Positions 1 to 10,600 of a stretch of DNA of 64,000 bases are shown one piece after another (within the stretch, counting starts at the first letter, position 1; each line of letters opens with the position of its first letter). The notes beneath the pieces are model-generated. The model was not told where the DNA came from. It did no database searches and saw only the letters and a list, made by a program, of their open reading frames with translations. Made by a program: the position numbers and the translations under genes. This stretch comes from Protoeuglena noctilucae (taxonomy: Eukaryota; Chlorophyta; Pedinophyceae; Marsupiomonadales; Marsupiomonadaceae): positions 930,001 to 994,000 of the forward strand of contig OY253680.1 of the NCBI GenBank assembly GCA_958009085.1, given 5' to 3'.

Positions 1-126
1 CGAGATGCACAGGATGTGCGGCAAGGGCACGGCGCGAGAGGCAACAAGGACAGGGAAAGAGAACGACAGCATGCAGCAGTGCCGCCCCGTTGCTGCCTGT
101 CCAGTCGTCTGCCATGCAGGTCTCAC

Positions 127-1032
127 CTGTCCTGCCCCCACGGACCCAAACGACACGAACGGCGCCGCGTCGCCCCAATCCATGACCTCCAGAACTCGCC
201 GCACGCCCGACAGCGCCAGGGGGAGGCCCTGCAGGGTGGAAAAAGAGCGTGTCACAACGCTACCCACAGGCCATCGGTGGCTCGTCACACTCGCCTGGCC
301 ATAGCCCTCACCTGGAACACGCCCTTGCCCATCGAGCCCTGGATGCAGACCTTGGTGCGCTTGCCGTCCTCGCTCTGTCCACGACCGGCGAGAGTCATTG
401 CTTTGGTTCGCACCAAGAGAGCATGACAGCGCGGCATGACACAACATTGCAGCGCTCCTCGCGCCCCCCCACCAGCGTCGTGGCGATCTCCCGCACCATC
501 TCCAGCACCGTCCCGATGCGGTACACGTCCATCTCCGGATTCGTTTCGGGAATGGTGAGGCGGAGCTTTAGGGCCGTCTCGCCCGCACGCACAGCGCGCT
601 CCACGGCGCTCGCGGCCTCGTCGTAGAAGAAGCGACGCATCTCACGCGGGTGCGGGACCGTGTTCATCCGAATCGGGAGCTGCCACGTCTCACTGCCGGC
701 GGAGCTCGGCGACGCGCCCTGAGGGAGGGGAGGGAGGACATCAGGGCTCGTCTCACTCGCGCCTTCCAGGCGATGTCCGACATACAATGATGGGAACGAT
801 ACAACTCGAACAACGCGTCGCATCGGCGAATGCAGTCCAGTTCGAGCGCGACGGACGCGCCGGGGCTCGCCTCGCCATCCTCCGCCCAGACGCGCTTGCC
901 CCGCGAAGCCGATGGTCGCGCCCGATGGCCGCGATCCGCAACCACGAACGCACGAGGAAGCGGTCGCGCCACAGCGCGCGTCGCGTGAGCCTGTAGCGCG
1001 CATGGCGCGGGGAGTCCGATGTGGGACGTCAT
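127..1032 (-). CDS. DUF1995 / LPA3-like chloroplast protein, 3' part off window
   Basis: Four minus-strand exons are visible: 757-1032, 473-718, 312-374 and 127-228, all joined in phase 0 with GT-AG junctions; the gene continues past the left edge. The first exon starts MTSHIGLPAPCALQ and is rich in Ala, Arg and Ser, as expected of a plastid transit peptide. The second holds the typical DUF1995 core (ETNPEMDVYRIGTVLEMVRE) and the third the conserved patch KVCIQGSMGKGVFQ. DUF1995 proteins include LPA3 (photosystem II assembly) and related chloroplast proteins; the exact member cannot be told from this fragment. The 3' end of exon 1 is uncertain: a GC donor after base 871 (GAG|GCGAGC) would give a shorter exon, also in phase 0, and would remove a stretch with no family resemblance. 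The gene is divergent from MCM10. Confidence 0.75.
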
Positions 1033-1394
1033 CGCTGGGCCAGGCGACGCTCCCGGCGAGCAAGTGACTCGTGAGAACAGCCAGACAGTACAGGGCACGT
1101 CATACCAGCCTGGCGATGTGCATTTGACTTGAAAAAGCACTTGCTGGAGGAGGTCTGGCAGGTTAAACAGAGCTTCGCGGCAAAAAGACCCTGAAAATGC
1201 GCCCCTGTCTACGTTCCTTGATGCCTTGCGTGTCCCAATTGCAGCTTCTGCTTCCCCAGTCGCCCTTTCCTCGCCCCGCGTGCACGCGACCCTCCACACG
1301 CTGGCTGTCAAGCAACGTATTTTGAAGGCGCGGGGCCCGACCGCCCCGCCGCTCTCCTGTTGCAGTTCCTCGTACTCTACTCTCGTCGCCGGCG
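1033..1394. other. Divergent intergenic region between DUF1995 gene and MCM10
   Basis: This stretch separates two genes that point away from each other and should hold both promoters and 5' untranslated regions. Open frames cross it on both strands but none resembles a protein. I see no TATA box or repeat that I can defend. Confidence 0.5.
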
Positions 1395-4118
1395 ATGTCG
1401 CTGTCCGGGGAGGAGCTCGACCTCCTCCTCGCCATGGCCGCGGCCGACGACGCGCAGGCCGCGGCGGCCCCTCCCGCCCGCGCTACGGACCCGGCGGACG
1501 AGTCCAGGCCATTCCTGCTCCCGGCCGACCCGCCCGAGGCCCCGCGTCCCCGGGCGCGCCCAGGCCTGCCCCCAGCGAGCGAAGCAGGCCCACGCCCCTC
1601 CCGGCCCTTCGGCGACGCGGCCGGTCCCCCCGGCAAGCGCCCCGACCGCACCCCGCGCGAGATATTCAGGGGCTTCCGCGTGGTGCATCCCGCGGTGACC
1701 CCGCTCACGGTCGCGGACCTGTTTGACATTCACTCGTACCAGCCGCTCTCCGTCGTCGGGCAGCTCGGCGCGGGCGCGACGGGGCGATGGGGGACGATGG
1801 GCGTGCTCGTCTCCAAATTGCCGCCCAAGCAGACGGGCAGCGGGCGGCCCTTCAGCGTGTGGCGCGTGCAGGGCCCAGCCCCGAAGGAGTCGCCCGTGAC
1901 AGTCATGCTCTTCGCGGACGCGCACCAGGCGCACTGGCAGACGGAGGAGGGCCAGGTTCTGATTCTCCTGGTGAGGCCGGGCGGCGTGGCGCGGCAGCAC
2001 GTGGCACGCGCGCCTCCCCACGTCGTGTTGTTGCCCCTGGGTTTGGATTCCAAGGCCCTTCCGTTCCTCCGCAGTCCCCCAGCGTCCGCGAGAAGCCCTC
2101 GGAGACGTTCCTCGCGGTCGACAGCCCGGAACAGGTGGTCCCGGCCGGGCGCTCCTCGGACTTCACGCTGTGCCGCGAGCAGCGGGAGGACGGGCAGCGC
2201 TGCCGGGAGCTGGTGGACTGCCGCGTGGCGCCGGACGGGCTCTGCGACTACCACGTGCGGCAGAGGGCCAAGATACTGACGGCCAGGCAGCCGGGGGCCA
2301 AGGGCGCCCAGCCATCCGTGGTGAGGGGCGTGACGGGGGTCACAGAGGGTAGCAGGCGGGGACAGGACTAGTGGAAATGGGATATATGGTTGGGACGATA
2401 ACCGTGGATCAGATATAGCCTTGTTTTCTCCCAATGCTGCTACCCGTCCCCTCCCTCGCCCCTCCGCAGTTCTTCGGCAAGTTCCGGGAGCTGCAGAACC
2501 AGCAGCTGACGCAGGACAGCAGGGAGGCGGTGCGGGAGCAGGCGCTGGGTCTGCTGGCGGCGGCGCAGCAGAAGGGCCTCACAGCCGCAGAGCTGAGGGG
2601 TACGCCGGTCATGGGGCCGGCAGCCATCGCACGCGCGGCGCTGGGGGGCTCTCTCGGGATGCGCAGGGGCGGGGGTGCTACGACAGGGGCGGTCCACAGG
2701 GCCGCAGTGGCGGACGGGGGGTTTGCGGCGCGGGTGCGAGGCCAGGGTGGGGCCGGCTGCAGCCATAGCCACAGCAATCATGGTTTGCCGGCGGCGATTC
2801 CGAAGCCGGATCCGTACCGCCCGGTAACGGACATGGAGCGGATGCTGCGGAGGGAGCGGCAGCGGGGGGCAGAGGCGGGGGACGGAGCGGGCGCGGGTGG
2901 GGCGACGGCGCCGGAGGGAGCGGGCCCTGGGGAAGGGGAGGAGGGGCGTGGGGAGTTGGAGGGTTTGGAGCAAGCGGGCGGTGGCGAGGGGGGCGCAGGT
3001 GGGCGAGCTGTCGGTGTTGACGTGCCAAGCGCTGCTGTGGCGTCGGTGTGTTGCTGACTGCGCTTGGGTCTGTGCCCTCGCCATGCAGGTCCCGAAGCGT
3101 CTCGCGCGCCGCTGCCCCTGTCGCAGCTGCTGAGCGACGAGGGCGGCCCCGCGACCCGCCGCGACGTGTGCGAGGGCCACCTCATGGACCGGGAGGGCCG
3201 CAGCGTGTTCCGGGGCAAGCGGGCGGCCCTGGGGGCGCTGGGGCCGGGACTGCAGCCCAGAAAAGACAAGGCTCCCAGGACGGCGTTCGCCAAGCAGGCG
3301 AGCGGGTTTGTATGTGTGTCAGCTGGCGGGCATGGGCAGCTACATGCGATGCGAGGGGTTGCCAGTGAGTCGACTGTTCCTCTCCTTTCGCTCCTCAGTT
3401 CGCGAACGTGGAGGTGGAGGAAGGCGCGGCTTCCACCCGCCCCCCCTCGCGATACGACGGCGCCATGCGTGCGGAGGCGGCCGCGCGTGCCGAGCAGGCC
3501 CTCAAGGACGCGGCGGTGCTGGAGAGGGCGGCGGGTGAGTGGGACGAGGCGGTGCTGCTCTGAGAGAGCAGTTGCGATCACAGCTGCATGCCCCTGCTGA
3601 TCATGCTCCACCCACAGCCTTCTCATCAGCAGCTGTAACTCGGTCGTGACCGTGACTGCCACCGCCCCCTCTCCTCTCCCGCGACCGCAGAGCTCAAGCA
3701 GCGCGGCCGCGGCCCGTCCGACTCGCTGACCAAGCGCGTGTGCCGCACGTGCAAGAACAAGGTCCTGCACCCCAGCCTGTCCATGGCTCAGGTCAACGCC
3801 CTCCACCGCAACCACAAGGTCGGTGACTGGGACGCCAACTGTTGTCGGTTGACCTGTGCTCAACAAAGAGACTCGTACAGCAACTTGTTCCCTAACCCGC
3901 AGATTGTGACGGAGACCCACCGCGCGTACTCGTTTGTCTGCCCGGTGCCCGGCTGCCGCAGCTTCCCGCAGCAGGGGTGGATCAGGGACCGCATCGTGTG
4001 CCGGACGTGCGGGGCGCAGTGTCGCCTGGACGGGGCCGCGGGGGAGGCGGCCAGGAAGGCCCAGGCAGCGGCGATGGTCGATTGCCACTCGCGCGCGCCC
4101 CTCTACATGCCGCGGTGA
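1395..4118 (+). CDS. MCM10: MCM10 DNA replication initiation factor
   Basis: Seven exons: 1395-1970, 2075-2320, 2470-2998, 3089-3297, 3399-3534, 3691-3818 and 3903-4118, giving about 679 residues. MCM10 binds single-stranded DNA and the MCM2-7 helicase and is needed for origin firing in the nucleus. Exon 1 encodes the OB-fold (residues about 90-190; GTMGVLVSKLPPK, VMLFADAHQAHW). Exon 2 encodes the MCM10 zinc finger with Cys225, Cys235, Cys249 and His252 in the context SSDFTLC...C...LCDYH. The last two exons hold a second, C-terminal zinc region with CRTC, two His, CPVPGC and CRTC, like the MCM10 C-terminal domain. Intron 4 seems to use a GC donor (CAG|GCGAGC). The middle, Gly/Glu-rich part of exon 3 is weakly conserved. 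The gene converges on the Spinster transporter. Confidence 0.85.
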
Positions 4119-4432
4119 TGGGGCGGGCATTGCTGTCGTCGATGAAGGGGTGGGTGACAGCGACCATCCCTTGCGTGTGCCGCTCTACATGCCGCGTTGA
4201 AGGGACGAGTGGCTGGAGGGGAGTGGTTAGAGCATGTACCATCCTTGTAGCGACAGCCAGTCGTGCGCGCGACTCTCCGGGCACGGCGCGGTGTGTGGCA
4301 TGGATTGCGCGTCCATATGCCAGCAGGCGTGCTAAGTAACAAGCAGCGGTGTTTATCTTATCACCAGCCACCTCTTATGACTTCAACAGCACCAACTGCA
4401 AGTGCCAAGCAATTCCCAATGGAGTTACCCCC
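4119..4432. other. Convergent 3' region of MCM10 and transporter, with a copy of the MCM10 3' end
   Basis: The region between two stop codons. It contains at about 4176-4200 a degenerate copy of the MCM10 coding end (4094-4118): both carry ctctacatgccgcg followed by a stop codon. No gene is seen. Confidence 0.55.
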
Positions 4433-7188
4433 TCAGTGCCCCGCGGCGGTGTTGCGGTAGTCCGGTGCGTGCCTGGCGGCCCTGGCCCCCGCGACCAGCA
4501 GCGCCGCCTCCGCCAGCAGCGCAGCGGTGAGGAGCGAGAAGGAGAGCCGCCAGTTGCGCAGGTGCCCCTGCACGGCTCCCATGATGGGCGGGGACGGCAC
4601 GTCTCCCAGCAGGTGGATGAGGACGGTGGTGAGGGAGCAGCTGAAGGGGCGGAGGCGCTTGGGGACGCACCACTGCAGGGGGTGGTGAGCGGATGGTGGA
4701 TGAGGTGGATGGGGTGAGCGAGCTAGAGAGATAGAGAGACTGGCCAAGCATCGTGGATACTGCTATGAGAGCGACAGTCACACTGCGCCAGTCGCTACCC
4801 ACGCACCAGTGCGACGGCGCTGGTGGGCGCCTGGGTGAGGAACAGGGCCAGCTCTCCCAGGGCCAGCATGGGGGCGAACTGCCCAATGGACTGCGGGAGA
4901 GAGAAAGAGAGAGGCAGCTATCGCCTTCTATCCCCACACACAGTTGCACTCCCTCGCACTCGCACTCGCACGCAGCATCGACGTCCCCCTCGCCTGCGCC
5001 ATGTTGAATGCGGGGATGAGCAGGGCGCATGCGACGGCCACGGCAGCGGCAGACAGGGCCAGAGCGGACTCCATGCCACCCCCCAATCGATCCAAAGCCA
5101 CTCCTCCTGCCGCAGTGCCGATGACCCCCGTCAGCACCGTCAATGCACCAAACACCAAGTCCGCAGACTCCTGGGGGGGTTGCGTGGGGGACAAGTGGTG
5201 GGCAGTGAGGCACAGGCACATCGCTGACAGTGGATAACCCCATGTGTCGATAGCTGGAGATGTCGATTGCCAGTCTCTCGCCTGCTGCATGCCGAACAGC
5301 GCCTTCCCCGCCTTGGGTCCCCAGTAAGAGTAGAAGCCCAGCACGCCCGTGTAAATGGACGCGCTGGCCACTGCAACGAAGCAAAACATGATCAGTCGTA
5401 CTTTAGTATCAGCGCTGTTGGCACACCGACCATCGTACCCGTGCATGCCCCAACCCCTATCATCCCATCGTCTCCTCACCCGTGTATAGGTACACGCGGT
5501 GGGAGCACGTCTCCACCACGTCCTGCCAGAAACTCTGCGACACGGTCCGCAGACGCGAGGCCGCGTGGCGCGAGTGACCCGCCAGCCGCGCCCGCCACCC
5601 GTTGCCCACCACTGCGCCGCCCTCCGCTGCCCTCCCCGACGTCGACGTTGCTGCCACAGCGGAGTCCGACGATGCAGAAGCGGACTCGGCACCCCGCGCC
5701 AGCAGCGGCAGTGCCGCCTCGTCACTGGCAGTGCCACTGACAGCGCCCCCATCCCCGCCACCGCTGACCGACCCGTCACCAGTCTCAGCCACTCCCTCCA
5801 ACCGCGCCGCACTGCGCCCCTCCCCTCTCACCGCCTCCTCATCCCCCGCCACCTCCAACGCCGGCATGTCCACCCCGCCCGTGAGTGGCAAGGGCGGCCC
5901 CCAGAGACAGAACGCCACGAATGGGGCCATCAATGCGGCCTCTAATGCGAACGCGGCGCGCCATCCCATGGCCGCGCCCACGGTGCCGCCGTACACGTAC
6001 CCGGCTGCCACCCCCACTGGGATCTGAAGGTAAAAGGCGGCCAACCACACCGTGCGTCTGGCGGGGGGGGCGTGGTCGTCAATGAAGGGGGCGGCCAGGG
6101 CCACGAAGGAAGCCTCGCCCACGCCCACGGCCATGCGGAACAGGGCCAGGCTACGGGGGATGGGGATTAGGAGAGGTTTGTGTTGTGTTGTAAGAGAAGA
6201 TGGATGGGGACACGACTAGCGCTGACTGGCACTGGTACTTCAGCCCAGCTGCGGTCTCGTGGTGACGTGAGGATAAATAACGAAAGCAGGGTAAAAAATA
6301 ACATGAACCTTCTCAGCAGGGCACCTGCGGAAGTCCCAGGCGAGTGCGCATCCGACGACGGCGGCAGACCAGACAAGGAGGCCGTAGCCGATGAGTCGCA
6401 TGGCGTTATAGTGCTTGGACCCCTCGGCGAAGACGGGCGATGCCACGAGCAGGCCGACCATGAACGCGGCGGGGAGGAGGCCGTCCTCGAAAAAGGACAG
6501 GTCGAAGGCACCCTGCGGAGAGGTGCAGGTGCCCGCGCGATTTCATCATAGCAGAAGCGGGACGTTGTCGGGATGCGCGGAGAATCTCGACAAGGCGAGG
6601 AGCAAGGGACGGGGAGGGCGAGGGAGCCGGCGCGCACAGTAGCGGCCGACTGCAGACCGCTGCGGCGGTGCAGACGGCAAAGGACGACGTTTGCTCCCCC
6701 GAGCGCGGCTACGAGGTCGCCGGTCAAACGTCGTTCATCAATACCTGCTGCTCAACCCCTCTCAACGGTTCCGGGCGCGTTAATGCGTGCGGAACAGGGC
6801 TGCAAAGGACGCCAACGCTGGTCCCCAGCTCCGCGCGAGTCCCCCGGGTCACCTGGAGCCCGCTGCCGTTAGGATCGTCCACAGTCCTCGGCGAGCCGTT
6901 CACGCCGTTGCTGGCGATGCACCCCCGGTCCAGGTAGATCAAGAACGACATGGCCTGCAAGCGTGGGCAGCAGAGAAGCCGTTGGGACGTCACCAGTGCA
7001 TCGAGGAACACGAATCGCGAGAAACGAGACCCGTTGCGTGCACTGCGCAAGGCTCTAGCCCGCGGTCGGTGCGGCGGACGCACGCTGAAGAACACGAGCA
7101 CGAGGACCGGGGACATCTGCGCGGACTTGGGCTCCCGCGGCTCCCCCGGGAGCGAGAGAGCCCTTTGCTCCGCTTCCTCCGTGTCCAT
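4433..7188 (-). CDS. Spinster-like major facilitator transporter
   Basis: Eight minus-strand exons: 7084-7188, 6853-6954, 6325-6512, 5480-6150, 5282-5370, 4994-5170, 4807-4890 and 4433-4672, about 551 residues. The order of motifs matches plant Spinster homologues (proposed sphingolipid or sugar-phosphate exporters of endomembranes): LIYLDRGCIASNGVNGS near the N-terminus, AFMVGLLVASPVFAEG, FRMAVGVGEASFVALAAPFI, GYVYGGTVGAAMGWR, YSYWGPKAGKALFGMQQ, then VIGTAAGGVALDRLG, GELALFLTQAPTSA and LLGDVPSPPIMGAVQ. These make about 12 membrane segments, split by a long Ser/Ala/Asp-rich central loop in exon 4. Two introns (after 5282 and after 4994) use GC donors of the form CAG|GCGAG. The substrate cannot be told from sequence. 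Confidence 0.85.
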
Positions 7189-7633
7189 GGCAGCGAGCCT
7201 CGCTATTGGCTCCCCCTGCTGGGCGCATCCATCCGAAACGCGAGGAGCGTTACTCGTGCGGGCTGAATGGACGAGTCTCTAGGTGGATGTCGTCACTGCA
7301 GGTATCTTCCACCGCACAGGTGCTCTCGAGGCAAGCATATCTGTCCAGGGCGCTGAGATTGCCCTGTAAGTTCCACTTGACAGCGACGCATGCACGTAGG
7401 GCGCCAAAGTATGACTGCCGTTATAACTGCAAGCGCGAACTTGTCCTGTGCATGCATTTGGAGTGGCATTTGCTAGCTTGGTGAGGGTGAATGAGGTAGG
7501 TTCCTCGCCATTTCAGACCCCTGGAAGTATGTCGGCCTTTCCGGCATCCGTGCGGTCATTAAGCTTCCTGGACTAACGCGGGGGGTTCCCGGAAGCCCGG
7601 GCCTCGGGCCCCGACGTGCGCTGCGGGCCAGGC
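7189..7633. other. Divergent intergenic region between transporter and RCC1/TPR gene
   Basis: This should hold both 5' flanks. An additional 5' exon of the RCC1/TPR gene cannot be ruled out, because an open frame extends upstream of the chosen ATG. No other feature is seen. Confidence 0.45.
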
Positions 7634-10600
7634 ATGTTCCTCACGCCGACGACCACGGGGGGCAAGCCCTCCGAGCCCCTGCACGTCGAGGGCATCAGCC
7701 TGTGGCAGCTATGCGCACGAGAAGTGCGGCAGGTGATTGTCGCGGGGACCCGCACGCCCTCCGCGGCGGGGGACATTGAAAGAGCGCCGGGCGTCTGTCG
7801 AGCCGAGCCGGCCCCGCGCTCGCTCTGTGGGCATCGCGGACCTCGCCTGGCATTATCCGCGCGCAGAGGCGGATCATCACATTCGGCGCGGCGGACAGTC
7901 CGGCCATCGGGCGCTTGGTTGGGCACACGACGGGGGGCGAGAAGCGCGGCGAGCATGCTTCCGTCCCGACGGCCATCTCCAGGCGCGTGGACCGCCCCCG
8001 CTTTGTTATGAGACGCCCTTGTAACGAATCTACCCTTTGCCGCGTGCGACGCCTCGATTCGCCCCGTCCCCGCGCAGCGGCGTGTGCTTTGAGCAGGTCG
8101 CGGCGGGTGCGGACCACTTCGCGGCGTGCACGGCGGACGGCGACGTCTTCGTATGGGGCGCAAATACGTGCGGACAACTGGGCATCACGGAGCCGCCCAA
8201 GTTCGATCCCCGGACGGGCCGCTCGATGGCATTCACGGAGCTGACGCGCGCCCAGCCCCGCGTGCTGGTGAGCGGCGGGGAGCGGGAGCGATGGGATGAC
8301 GCGGAAAGCAACTACGTCAATTACTTACGATGTCACGGTTGCGGACTGCCCATATCACGGGCGTTTCGTGGCGGTGGGTCTCATGGTGGTCTCATGGTGA
8401 GTCTCACCATGTGACCAGTGATACGGTTGTGCTATCGTCCACACCTCCGCAGAGTCCCAAACTTTCGGCGATATTCGCGGAGGACGAGGCCCGCAGGACA
8501 CCCCCTGGGCCGCGGGTGGAGCAGTCCCGGCCAGCCACGGCCGAGCAGGTGGGGAGCACGCGTGGGGTGGGTGCTGTTGCCAAGCCAAAGGACTGGGCTC
8601 AGCGGGGCAGGGGAGGTGGCTGTTGTGAAGTGACATCTGCTATACACACCATGGCGCTGATGTGGGCCTGCACAGCGCCCTGACACAATTGTTATGCCCC
8701 CTTATCCCCCCCCTCACCCACCCCACCCCTGAAGCTCACCTCTGCCGTGCTCAGCCATGCAGCTCACCTCAACTCTCGCACCCCACCCCCGCAGCTCACC
8801 TCTGCCATACTCCCCCGCCCCGCCAAGATCTCCCTCCCCACGAAGCGCCCCGTGGTGCTCCTCGCCTGCGGCGCCGCCTTCACCCTGGCGGCCCTGGGGG
8901 GCAAGGAGGGGGGCATGCTGGTGTGGGGCGACAATGCGTGTGGGCAGTTGGCAATGGACCCGGCCACCGTCGGGACGAGTGAGGGGGGGGGGGTGGTAGA
9001 TGTGGTGGATATAGTATGTGAGAAAGGGCGAGTGAGTGGATATTGATGGATATGGTTTGTGACCTACTGTTAGTAGGTATGTGAGAAGGGGGGGGTGAAT
9101 GATGTTCAGTTTGCCAATCATTGCTTGTCTCACCAAACACCTTCCACCCCTTGTTGTCACCCACTCACCCCTCACTGCACCCCTTACCACGCCCCTCATC
9201 CCTCACAACCCCACTCACCCACCCCCTTTACTGCCCCGCAGGAGTGCTCACCCCCACCGAGAATTCCCTTTTCAACGGCCAGCACGCCAAGAGCCTGAGC
9301 GCCGGCAAGGAACACGCGGCCGCCGTCGACCAGCATGGCACGCTCTTCACGTGGGGCTGCACCAAGGGGGGCAGGCTGGGTCGCAAGTCATTCATGATTC
9401 CCGTAGAAGCGGGGCGGGACGTCCCTAACCTCGTGGATGGGCCCCTGTCGCGACAGCCGTGCCGAAAGGTGGCGTGCGGGGCGGGGTTCACTGCCGCAGT
9501 CACAGAAAGCGGTGAGCTTTACACGTTCGGATTCGGGGGTCGCGGGGCGTTGGGTCACGGGGACCTGCAGAGCGAGGAGGTGCCGCGGAGGGTGGAGGGG
9601 CTGCCGGCCGTGGTTGACGTGGCATGCGCGGGGGTGGCGGCGGCAGTGACGGTGAATGGGGAGATGTACGTGTGGGGGGAGAGCCACTACGTGGGGTTTG
9701 GCACCGGCACAGATGCGGCTAGGCCGCGGCTGGTGTGCGGGGCGGAGGGGGCGGCGCTGGGGAGCGAGCGGGTGCGGGCGGTCTCGGTAGGGCCACAGCA
9801 TGCCGTCGCATTGGGCAGGCGGGGGAGGGTGGTGGCGTGGGGCCGGCGCACGCTGTTGCCTTTCCTGGGCGACGCGGGGGGCGTTGTTAAAGAGTCGGTG
9901 CGTGCCGTGTGTTGTGGCGACTCTTGCACGGCGCTGTTGGGTGCCCAGACGCGCTTTGAGGTGGACGAGGAGTTGCTGGGTCTGATGCTGCGGTCTCTGT
10001 TTCTGTGGTACGTGGAGAATAACGAGGAGAGGCCGGTGATCAAGAACGCCATGGAGAACGCGCAGGGGGAGGTGAGGGGGTGTGTGTGTGTATGTGACGG
10101 TGTGTGTGTGTGAATGAAGAACGCGCACGGGAAGGTGAGGGTGTGTGCGTGTGTGTGGTGGGTGTGATGGGGGGGAGGTGTGCTTGTGTGGATGTGTGTG
10201 CTGACATGGGGTGGGTGCAGTCGTCTATCACTGCGACCCTGCGACTGCGACTCCTTTCTTTCGTAATTGACTATGATTCAATCTCAGTAATACTATCTTA
10301 GTATCACTAAGTACCACCATTCTTCATCTCCCGCATCGCAGGAGCAGGCGTTCGACGCCGTCCCCATCACGCTGGTCACGGCCATCTGCCTGGCACGGGA
10401 GGCGTGCGTGATTGACAACGCGTTCAAATACACGGATCTGATGGACCTGTTCGAGAGCAGTTCGAAAGAAGTCAAGTCCAACAAGTTTGAACACTTCGCC
10501 ACCAGGCACATCCAGTACGCGCAGTTCGAGGCCATGGTGAGATGTGATATGATGGGTGACTGTGTGTNNNNNNNNNNNNNNNNNNNNNNNNNNNNNNNNN

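Noticed and set aside
395-1311. Long minus-strand frames overlapping the DUF1995 5' region
   Set aside because: Only the frame leading into the DUF1995 exon with a transit-like start is supported; the others are GC-driven and end at splice sites.
2440-4130. Long minus-strand frames opposite MCM10
   Set aside because: They lie antisense to conserved MCM10 exons and have Arg/Pro-rich composition typical of antisense GC-rich frames.
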